Below, in pieces: positions 5,939-13,084 of a stretch of 23,435 nt of DNA. Position 1 is the stretch's first letter; every line of letters starts with the position of its first letter. This DNA comes from a virus. A model generated the notes under the pieces. The model saw only the letters and a program-made list of their open reading frames with translations, ran no database searches and had not been told where the DNA came from. The position numbers and the translations under genes were made by a program. Where the stretch lies: positions 1 through 23,435 of the IMG/VR virus record IMGVR_UViG_3300009182_000326; one strand, given 5' to 3'.

Positions 5939-6727
5939 ATGGCAACTTCGTCAATTGTAGGACCAACTTCAGATTCAGGTGGCGGACAGTCATCGTCTAA
6001 TTTTGCTGCCACTGATCCTAAGAGATTGGATGTTAAAAATGGTAGTCCTAGATCTGCTCAGGCATTAAATGGGGCCAATGCAGTAGTTACTCCGGCAGCC
6101 AATGCAAACAGTATGACAAGAAATGGTAAAACAGATTTGCGAACTAGAATAATGGTTCCAAACTCTTATCTTACCCAATTAACTTCTGGATATAAAAATA
6201 ATTTGGGATTGTTACAAGGTATTATTTTTCCATATACTCCAACAATTACATATGAACATAAAGCTGAATACGCTACACAAAATCCACTACACAGCAATCA
6301 TTCCATAAATTTTTACAAATATAGTGCAGTAGGTGATATCAGTATTTCAGGAGTATTCACAGTACAAAGTAGGGCAGATGCTGTGACATATCTATCCATA
6401 TTACATTTATTAAGGGCTTTAACCAAAGGTAGATTTGGAGGTAGTGATCCTCTTAGAGGAAGCCCGCCTCCAGTTTGTAGATTATGGTCGCATGGCACCT
6501 TTATGTTGCAAAATGTACCAGTAGCCATTTCTAGTTTTAAAAATGACTTAATGCCTGAAGTGGATTATTTTTATTTAAAAGATGCTGTTTTTCAAGAAGC
6601 ATATGTTCCAGTGAAATCAACCATAGCGTTAACTTGTAAACCTATGTACAGCAGAAAAGAAATGTTAGATGCTACAGTTCCAGATTGGTTAAGTAGCAAG
6701 AATCAAAGAAGTTTGGGATTATTATAA
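5939..6727 (+). CDS. Tail-tube-cap/baseplate initiator-like virion protein
   Basis: A 262-residue protein. Residues 1-65 are low-complexity (Ser, Gly, Ala, Asn). The rest is a globular beta-rich domain with GIIFPYTPTITYEHKAEY (94-111), LHSNHSINFYKYS (117-129), ISISGVF (134-140), a helix LSILHLLRALTKGRFGG (152-168) and GSPPPVCRLWSHG (174-186). VDYFY (208-212) follows. This FPxTP...HSN...ISG.F...HxLR..TK...G.PPPV pattern is one I associate with baseplate or tube-initiation proteins of large myophages, the role of T4 gp48 and gp54. Direct similarity to those T4 sequences is not evident, so the number is not assigned. AAGGA (5926-5930) is 8 bases upstream of the ATG. The stop overlaps the gp53 start by one base (TAATG). 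Confidence 0.6.
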   Translation: MATSSIVGPTSDSGGGQSSSNFAATDPKRLDVKNGSPRSAQALNGANAVVTPAANANSMTRNGKTDLRTRIMVPNSYLTQLTSGYKNNLGLLQGIIFPYTPTITYEHKAEYATQNPLHSNHSINFYKYSAVGDISISGVFTVQSRADAVTYLSILHLLRALTKGRFGGSDPLRGSPPPVCRLWSHGTFMLQNVPVAISSFKNDLMPEVDYFYLKDAVFQEAYVPVKSTIALTCKPMYSRKEMLDATVPDWLSSKNQRSLGLL

Positions 6728-7026
6728 TGGCCAAATACTCCTCATATAGTCCTTATTTTTCTACTGATCAAACCTATGGTCATTTAGGTGTGATGAATTT
6801 TAGGACTATCCCGTCTTTGACCAATGATATATTGTTCACTATAACTAAAACTTACGAACATCGCCCTGATTTATTATCGTATGATCTTTATCAAACAGTA
6901 CAATTATGGTGGGTATTTGCTTTAAGAAATCCTTCTATAATAGAAGATCCAGTATTTGATATGAAATCAGGGGTGCAAATATTTTTACCACAATTGACCA
7001 CTATTAAAACATCATTGGGATTATAA
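6727..7026 (+). CDS. 53: gp53 baseplate wedge protein
   Basis: A 99-residue protein, about half the length of T4 gp53 (196 residues). The conserved core runs from residue 41 to 88: KTYEHRPDLLSYDLYQTVQL, then WWVFALRNP, a DPVFD strand and VQIFLP. The DLYxxxxLWWVFAxRNP pattern and the LP-containing end of the core are typical of the gp53/LysM-like wedge family, which is also found in P2-type gpX proteins. In T4, gp53 bridges neighbouring wedges when the baseplate assembles around the hub. It overlaps the upstream gene by one base and precedes the hub gene by one base. Its own last codons (SLGL) supply a GGGA before the next start. Confidence 0.88.
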   Translation: MAKYSSYSPYFSTDQTYGHLGVMNFRTIPSLTNDILFTITKTYEHRPDLLSYDLYQTVQLWWVFALRNPSIIEDPVFDMKSGVQIFLPQLTTIKTSLGL

Positions 7027-7027
7027 A

Positions 7028-10000
7028 ATGGCAATTAATTATGATGAATTAGGTAATGTAATAAATTCTGATGGCATATCTGGAGAAAATAATTATAATT
7101 CATCAGATATTGAACGTAAAACTAAAAAATCAGATACAAATTTGCCTGAAAATTATTATTCTACGCAACAAGCAGGCACTAATATTCTCAATAGTTATAG
7201 ATCAATAAATTATAATTTTACATTGGCTGCTATATCTGCATATCAGGCCAGCCGGCCAGAAACTTATGATTTAAAAAATCCTAAATATATTGTAGCAACT
7301 AGCAAGGGTAAAAATAAAAATGACAGAATTAATGCATCGTTATCTGAAAACAATAGATTAGTTAACAAAAATCAACTTAATAATACCAGACAATTATTTG
7401 ATGACATTTCATCATTTAATAAAGACACGCCAGGCAGTTTTGATTTATTCATAGATGATGTCAGTATTGATTCAACATTTAGTTTCAAGGATGGCGCAGT
7501 TACCTTACCTTTAAAATTTAATTTTGAAGTAATAGAACCGTATAGCCTTAACGGATTTATAGAAGCTTTACAAATTTGTTCTTTGGCCAGCGGTTATAAA
7601 GATTACCAGAAAGCAAGTTATGTGTTGATTTTAGATTTTGCAGGGATTCCAGATAGTAGCGATGTGCCATTGCCAGAAAGTGTGCCTAACTCTAGCAAAA
7701 TGTTTTTTATCCAAATAACTGGGATACAAGTATCAGTGACAGATTCAGGTACAAAATATAAAGTTGAAGCAGTTGCGGTGGGCGATAAAGCTCGAGGCGA
7801 TGCAGTGTCAAAAACTAAAAGAAAAATAGTTGGTGAAGGTAATACAGTTAAGCAACTGTTATCTAATATAGTAAAAGGTTTGAATGAACAATCCTTATTA
7901 GAAGCAAAGTCATCATCAAAAAATCAAACGATGTCTGATAGTTATGAAATTTTATTTCCAGTATATAACGATAACGGCGAAATCATACCAGGAAAAGACA
8001 ATTCTATTGCAACAGAAGCATTTTGGGATGATTTGGCTTCGGCAAACAGCAATCCTGCTATGAACAAAATTGGAGAAACTAACTCTGCTTATCAACCAGT
8101 GGGTACTGCTATTAAATCAACTACAAAAAAAGAATCGCAAAGTACACTTTCGTATCAACATACGGCACAGTTTGATTCTGGAGTTCCAATAACTGATATA
8201 ATTTCTTCAACTATTCGAGATAGTAATTATGTAAAAAAAGTTATAAAAGCATTCCAAAGCAATGGTGATCCAAAATCAGTGCTAGATTCAAATGGATTTT
8301 TGAATTATTTTATAATTACTCCAAAATTAATGGCCAAAGATGGCCCTGACAATCCTGAAACAAATCAACCATATTATACATATACATACCTAGTTGAGCC
8401 TTATAAAATTCTTTACAATATGGCAGTCCCGGGTGCAGGAAATCAAGCAATTGATGCTAAAAAAATTCAAAAATTTTCTTTGAGAAATTACAAATATTTT
8501 TACACAGGATTGAACGTTGACATACTTGATTTTAAAATAAATTTAAACCATTTATTTTTTGAGGAAGTTCCTAAAGATTTAGGAAATAGCGAGTCAGATC
8601 CCAGTGCAGATAGTGCCAAATCAGGAAATAGTACTAATACTAGATTTGGAAATTCTGGTAAAGATACTGGGTCTAAAGCTGCCCAATATTCTACAAACAA
8701 TGCCAGTACTGAAAATCCTAGTGGTATGCCTAACAGTACTGCGCCTGATGGGGTGGGGTGGCAACAGTCAGTAAAAATAATGCATGAGAAACTTGCAAAT
8801 TCTGTGGGCCTTATAACGGGAGAGTTATCAATATTAGGAGACCCGTACTACCTAACAGCCACTGGGTCAGGTAATAGTTTAAATAAAAATAGTCAGTTTG
8901 GTAAACTGGCTAATGGTCAAGAAGCAGCGGCAAGAGCAGGGATGGTTTTGATATCGTTAGCATTTAATAATCCAGATGATATAGGTGAATCTGGATTTGT
9001 AAAATTTAATAATAATCCTTTGCCAATAAGTGGGTTATATCAGATTACCATAGTAAAGAGCCATTTTAAAGATGGTATTTTTAAACAAAATTTATCAATA
9101 CTTAGAGTTCCTGGACAAACGTTAGATCAAAAACCAGATGATCCAAGTTTGATTTTTGATGCTTATCCTAATCCTGAAGATCAAATAGAAACAAGTAGAG
9201 GTCCGAATCCGCCTTCCTATGCAATAACCACAAATGATGGGACTATAGGTGTTAGATCTAACTCATTAAATTTACAATCAATCCTTAATAAAACAATTTC
9301 AAATAATCCTGGTGGATTGGGCGGTAATAATAATTCAGTCTTTGGTGCAGTTAATCCTGCAGGAAATATACCTAACTCAATTTATGGTATAATACCCAAT
9401 GGTCCCAATCAATTAGCCAGCGGAATTCGTGCGTCAATTTCTGGACTGTCTGCTACTCAGTCCAAGGGATTGGGTCAAGCATCATTGGTACAAGGAGCCG
9501 CGTTGGCCCTCAACTCTGTTTTTCCAAGTCCTGGACAGTTGCCTAATTCATTAAAAGTGAATTTAATTGGAAATCAATATAATTTAAAGAATGCATTGGG
9601 AGACAATTCACTAAATGCTGCGGCATCGGATGTTTCCAATTTGATAGGAAATGTTGGCAACCAAGTTACTGGGCTTTTGGGATCATCTAAATTGTTTGGG
9701 ATCAGCAATTTGTTGGGCAATCTTACTGGTAAATTAGATACCAAAATACTATCATCACTCAACGGATTAAGTAATGTGATACCTGCAAATGTCAATATAA
9801 AAACAGCGTCCAATCAAGGTATTCGAACAGACAGCCTTACTCGGGATGGTTTGTCAAAGTTGCCACCAATACCAGAGCAACCAGTAGGTATTAGGAATTC
9901 TGGGTTTATTGAAAATTATGCCAGTGACAATTATAATACACTTGAAAAATTTAACGACTCGTATCAAATTGATAATATAGCTCAATCGGGAAAAGTTTCG

Positions 10001-10168
10001 TCAGCGTTTAGTCTATACAGCGGAGTATCTGAAAAACCCTTGTCTGTGGAAGCCAATTACAGTTTGGTTAATCAAAATTTATCAAAATCGGTGATCTCTC
10101 AATATGGCAGTCGATCAAAGAATGAAATCAGTCCTTTGATTAACGCATTAAATAACAACATTGCATAA
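7028..10168 (+). CDS. Large baseplate hub protein (gp27 position)
   Basis: A 1046-residue virion protein between gp53 and the gp5 spike. Beta-rich regions stand out. At 138-170 is FDLFIDDVSIDSTFSFK, leading to LKFNFEVIEPYS and the helix NGFIEALQICSL (175-186). At 225-250 are MFFIQITGIQVSV and KYKVEAVAVGD. Near 485-514 is a YKYFYTGLNVDILDFKINLN segment, which resembles hub proteins of other large myophages. Around 594-700 is GELSILGDPYYL, ending in LPISGLYQITIVKSHF and IFKQNLSILRV. T4 gp27 has 391 residues and forms a trimeric ring binding gp5; the context and barrel-like segments suggest the same job. Residues from about 705 to the end are Asn/Ser/Gly/Leu-rich with LxNLxG-type repeats, unlike a compact hub. 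The start has GGGA about 9 bases upstream. Hub assignment rests on context plus motif memory. Confidence 0.65.
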   Translation: MAINYDELGNVINSDGISGENNYNSSDIERKTKKSDTNLPENYYSTQQAGTNILNSYRSINYNFTLAAISAYQASRPETYDLKNPKYIVATSKGKNKNDRINASLSENNRLVNKNQLNNTRQLFDDISSFNKDTPGSFDLFIDDVSIDSTFSFKDGAVTLPLKFNFEVIEPYSLNGFIEALQICSLASGYKDYQKASYVLILDFAGIPDSSDVPLPESVPNSSKMFFIQITGIQVSVTDSGTKYKVEAVAVGDKARGDAVSKTKRKIVGEGNTVKQLLSNIVKGLNEQSLLEAKSSSKNQTMSDSYEILFPVYNDNGEIIPGKDNSIATEAFWDDLASANSNPAMNKIGETNSAYQPVGTAIKSTTKKESQSTLSYQHTAQFDSGVPITDIISSTIRDSNYVKKVIKAFQSNGDPKSVLDSNGFLNYFIITPKLMAKDGPDNPETNQPYYTYTYLVEPYKILYNMAVPGAGNQAIDAKKIQKFSLRNYKYFYTGLNVDILDFKINLNHLFFEEVPKDLGNSESDPSADSAKSGNSTNTRFGNSGKDTGSKAAQYSTNNASTENPSGMPNSTAPDGVGWQQSVKIMHEKLANSVGLITGELSILGDPYYLTATGSGNSLNKNSQFGKLANGQEAAARAGMVLISLAFNNPDDIGESGFVKFNNNPLPISGLYQITIVKSHFKDGIFKQNLSILRVPGQTLDQKPDDPSLIFDAYPNPEDQIETSRGPNPPSYAITTNDGTIGVRSNSLNLQSILNKTISNNPGGLGGNNNSVFGAVNPAGNIPNSIYGIIPNGPNQLASGIRASISGLSATQSKGLGQASLVQGAALALNSVFPSPGQLPNSLKVNLIGNQYNLKNALGDNSLNAAASDVSNLIGNVGNQVTGLLGSSKLFGISNLLGNLTGKLDTKILSSLNGLSNVIPANVNIKTASNQGIRTDSLTRDGLSKLPPIPEQPVGIRNSGFIENYASDNYNTLEKFNDSYQIDNIAQSGKVSSAFSLYSGVSEKPLSVEANYSLVNQNLSKSVISQYGSRSKNEISPLINALNNNIA

Positions 10169-10180
10169 CTAGGATTACAC

Positions 10181-12586
10181 ATGCCATTTGATCAAAGAGC
10201 ATTACGACCCAAACCTCAAGGGTCTGGGCCGTACATTGCAGAAATAGTTAATCATTTAGACCCATTAAGAATGGGAAGGTTGGAGGTGTCAATCATTGAT
10301 GGATTATCAAATTCACTGACCAATCCAAATGAAACTTATATTGCTAATTATCTTAGTCCCTTTCAGGGAGCGACCTCTGTGAGATTTGAAGGAACAAATC
10401 CAGCAAATTTTAATGATGTGCAAAAAAGTTACGGATTTTGGATGGTACCTCCTGATGTGGGATGCAGAGTCCTGGTTATTTTTGTCAATAAAGACCCCAA
10501 TCAATGTTTTTGGATAGGTTGTGTTCAAGACACCTATCAAAATCACATGATACCAGGCATTGCAGCCAGTTCTGAATCATATGTAACTTCATCACAATTA
10601 ACAAAGTATGGGCAAGCCTCTTATCTCCCAGTAGCAGAATATAATAAATCAACTGAAAAGAATAAAAATCCTAATATTGATAAAAAATTAAAGCCAGTAC
10701 ATCCATTTGCAGACAGATTACTGACTCAAGGTCTTTTATTGGATCGAATTCGTGGGGTGACATCCAGTAGTGCTAGGCGAGAAACCCCCAGTTCAGTATT
10801 TGGAATCAGCACACCTGGGCCTTTAGATCCCAACGGTCCTAAAAAGCCAATTAGTCGACAAAAGAAAGATTTTATCGCGCCTGTTAGTAGATTGGGCGGA
10901 AGTACATTTGTAATGGATGACGGGGACGTGAATGGACAAAATGAGCTGGTTAGAATAAGAACAAGAACTGGGCATCAGATACTATTACACAATTCAGCTG
11001 ATTTAATTTATATAGCAAATTCTACTGGCACAGCCTGGATAGAGCTTACCAGCATGGGCAAAGTTGATATCTACGCTGCCGACTCAGTGAGTATACATAC
11101 TCAAGGGGATTTTAATATGCGAGCTGATCGAGATTTTAATCTTGAAGCTGGTCGACGATTTAACATAGCAGCAGGTTCTGGGGACATCAATATCAACGCT
11201 GGAAAAAACTTAAATTTATTAGCTGATGCGATTAGGGCAAGATCTTTTCATGATATAAGTCTAACATCAGATACAGAAACAAAAATTGCAGTTGGTGAAA
11301 ATTTTGGTCTAGCAGTTACTGGCGACACTAATTTACTAGTTGGCGGGACAACTAACATAAGTTCAATAGATCAATTGAACGTTATTTCTGAAAATAGAGT
11401 GTCCATAAAATCAAACACAGATTTGGCTTTGAGCTCTGGAGAATCCGTAACCATGTCGTCAACTATTATTGACATGAATGGTAATCCTGCAACTAGTCCT
11501 TCCCCGGCCATCCCGTTTACCGTTGATACGCCAGCCCCGTTAAACTTCTTTTCTGTACCACAAAATTCACCAGGTGAGTGGAATAACAATTTTTTTGCAG
11601 CGCCCAATCTTACATCTATAATGTCAAGAATACCCAGTCACGAGCCCTGGGCGCAGCACGAAAGTGCCAATCCTGATCAATTTAATTTGGCAAATACAGA
11701 TGCTAGCATTGGCACTACTATACCTGGGAATATTGGACAGCCTAAAGCTGTGTTTAGTGGTACACCAAAATATGTGGTTGCAGGCACGGGGTCTTCACCA
11801 ACATTTGCTGGCCAAAGTGCTAATACTACTCCGTCCAGTAGTTTTTTACCTAGTATTAGCGATAAAGACAAAGTCAAGGCAGCGCAAAATGCTCAAAACG
11901 GAATTAAGGGCCAAGAAGCTCTTAAGAAAGCGGCATCACAATTGGGTATGATTGAAGTTAATGCTGTTGCTAGTTTGTTGGGAATTACTGGTGGTGAAAG
12001 TTTATGGAAGATTGAAACTGAAAACTTTAATTATAAAGCAGATAGATTAATTGAAGTATTTCCATCAATATTTAAAAATAATCCTACTTTGGCCCAACAG
12101 TATGCTGGGAACCCAAATAATTCATTACCAGAACTTTTATATGGGTATCAAAGCCCCATTGGAAAACGACTTGGTAATACACAGCCGGGTGATGGTGTCA
12201 AATATGTTGGAAGAGGATTTATTCAATTAACAGGACGTAGCAATTATGCTAGATACAGTCAACTTATGTATGCCAACGGATTTGTTCCTAAACCTACAAC
12301 ATTGTTAGATGAACCAGATGCTTTGAATACTCTGATCCTTGCTGCTCAAGTCAGCGTGATATACTTGTTAGATAGGGTCAAAATCTCTCAAGCAGATGAT
12401 GGGTACTTTTCATCGGCACTTAAAGCGGTGGGGAATAATACGCCTGATATATTGGCCAAGAAAACTAGCTTCTATGAATACTTTTTAGAACAATTAACAC
12501 CACAGCAAAATGTTTTAAGATCAGGAAGTGGCGAAATAGTCAAGGATTCCCAGGGTAACCCAATTAGAACAGGTAGAATAGATTGA
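10181..12586 (+). CDS. 5: gp5-like baseplate spike with C-terminal GH19-type lysozyme
   Basis: An 801-residue central spike. Residues 15-125 form an OB-fold: YIAEIVNHLDPLRMGRLEVS, VPPDVGCRVLVIF and CFWIGCVQD. At 255-275 is RIRTRTGHQILLHNS. A repetitive beta-helix follows at about 283-432, with short turns such as NLEAGRRFNIAAGSGDINI, as in needle-forming gp5/VgrG proteins. The linker PSHEPWAQHE is at 485-494. The C-terminal 585-780 is a glycosidase of GH19/phage-lysozyme type, with GESLWKIETENFNYKADRL (605-623; E606 and E612/E614 as candidate catalytic acids) and GRGFIQLTGRSNY (677-689). In T4 gp5 an unrelated lysozyme sits before the beta-helix; here the enzyme is at the end. It would pierce the outer membrane and cut peptidoglycan during DNA injection. 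AGGA lies 8 bases before the ATG. Confidence 0.88.
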   Translation: MPFDQRALRPKPQGSGPYIAEIVNHLDPLRMGRLEVSIIDGLSNSLTNPNETYIANYLSPFQGATSVRFEGTNPANFNDVQKSYGFWMVPPDVGCRVLVIFVNKDPNQCFWIGCVQDTYQNHMIPGIAASSESYVTSSQLTKYGQASYLPVAEYNKSTEKNKNPNIDKKLKPVHPFADRLLTQGLLLDRIRGVTSSSARRETPSSVFGISTPGPLDPNGPKKPISRQKKDFIAPVSRLGGSTFVMDDGDVNGQNELVRIRTRTGHQILLHNSADLIYIANSTGTAWIELTSMGKVDIYAADSVSIHTQGDFNMRADRDFNLEAGRRFNIAAGSGDININAGKNLNLLADAIRARSFHDISLTSDTETKIAVGENFGLAVTGDTNLLVGGTTNISSIDQLNVISENRVSIKSNTDLALSSGESVTMSSTIIDMNGNPATSPSPAIPFTVDTPAPLNFFSVPQNSPGEWNNNFFAAPNLTSIMSRIPSHEPWAQHESANPDQFNLANTDASIGTTIPGNIGQPKAVFSGTPKYVVAGTGSSPTFAGQSANTTPSSSFLPSISDKDKVKAAQNAQNGIKGQEALKKAASQLGMIEVNAVASLLGITGGESLWKIETENFNYKADRLIEVFPSIFKNNPTLAQQYAGNPNNSLPELLYGYQSPIGKRLGNTQPGDGVKYVGRGFIQLTGRSNYARYSQLMYANGFVPKPTTLLDEPDALNTLILAAQVSVIYLLDRVKISQADDGYFSSALKAVGNNTPDILAKKTSFYEYFLEQLTPQQNVLRSGSGEIVKDSQGNPIRTGRID

Positions 12587-12592
12587 TAAATA
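12585..12592 (+). promoter_or_regulatory. Possible late promoter octamer before gene 25
   Basis: GATAAATA (7 of 8 matches to TATAAATA) overlaps the gene 5 stop codon and ends 7 bases before the gene 25 ATG. A transcript starting the usual 5-7 bases downstream would be nearly leaderless. No Shine-Dalgarno precedes gene 25. Confidence 0.35.
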
Positions 12593-12599
12593 TAACACC

Positions 12600-13037
12600 A
12601 TGCCTTACAAAACATTAGAAATCACCAATTCGGCAGCAGTTTATCAACAGGCTCCTAAAACTAGTCAATTTTACAAGGGCTTTTCCAGCACAGACGTGGC
12701 CAATGTCAATAACAAATTATATGACATAGACATAATTAGACAAGATTTGATTAATCAATTTAAAACCAGTAAAGGTGAGAGATTGATGAACCCAACATTT
12801 GGTACAATTATATGGGATGTATTAATGGAGCCAATGACTGATGAAATTTATGATTTGTTATCTCAGGATATAACTTCAATATGTAATAGTGACCCTAGGG
12901 TAGTTCCTACCCAAATAAATTTAAATGAATTTGAGGGAGGTTATTTGGTAGAAATATCATTACAACTAGTTGGAACTAATCAAACTACATTTTTAAAGTT
13001 ATCTTTTAATCAAGAAACTGGGTTGAATATACAATAA
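12600..13037 (+). CDS. 25: gp25 baseplate wedge subunit
   Basis: A 145-residue member of the GPW/gp25 family (T4 gp25 is 132). The defining segment is KTSKGERLMNPTFGTIIWD (55-73), followed by LMEP (75-78), an acidic amphipathic helix and SDPRV (97-101), which continues into the final beta strands. gp25 forms the inner wedge core with gp6 and gp53. It is the piece that nucleates sheath polymerisation in contractile tails, phage and T6SS alike (TssE). No ribosome binding site is visible before the ATG, and a GATAAATA octamer lies directly upstream. The N-terminal 30 residues before VNNKLYDIDII are extra and polar. Gene order 5-25-6 differs from T4, where 5 and 25 are in separate places. Confidence 0.93.
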   Translation: MPYKTLEITNSAAVYQQAPKTSQFYKGFSSTDVANVNNKLYDIDIIRQDLINQFKTSKGERLMNPTFGTIIWDVLMEPMTDEIYDLLSQDITSICNSDPRVVPTQINLNEFEGGYLVEISLQLVGTNQTTFLKLSFNQETGLNIQ

Positions 13038-13057
13038 TATACCCACTTTACTGCCGC

Positions 13058-13065
13058 TATAAATA
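13058..13065 (+). promoter_or_regulatory. T4-type late promoter for gene 6
   Basis: A perfect TATAAATA octamer lies in the 47-base gap between genes 25 and 6. Transcription would begin near 13071, leaving a leader of about 14 bases. It is the only perfect intergenic copy noticed in the window, and the likely reader gp55 is encoded here. It probably drives genes 6 and the giant downstream gene. Confidence 0.7.
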
Positions 13066-13084
13066 AGGTATATAATGAAAAATC

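Noticed and set aside
9574-9813. Minus-strand ORF inside the hub gene
   Set aside because: It is a shadow of the long plus-strand gene. Others rejected for the same reason are 6313-6528, 8500-8700, 10313-10546, 11371-11607, 11677-11877, 16923-17252 and 22118-22306.
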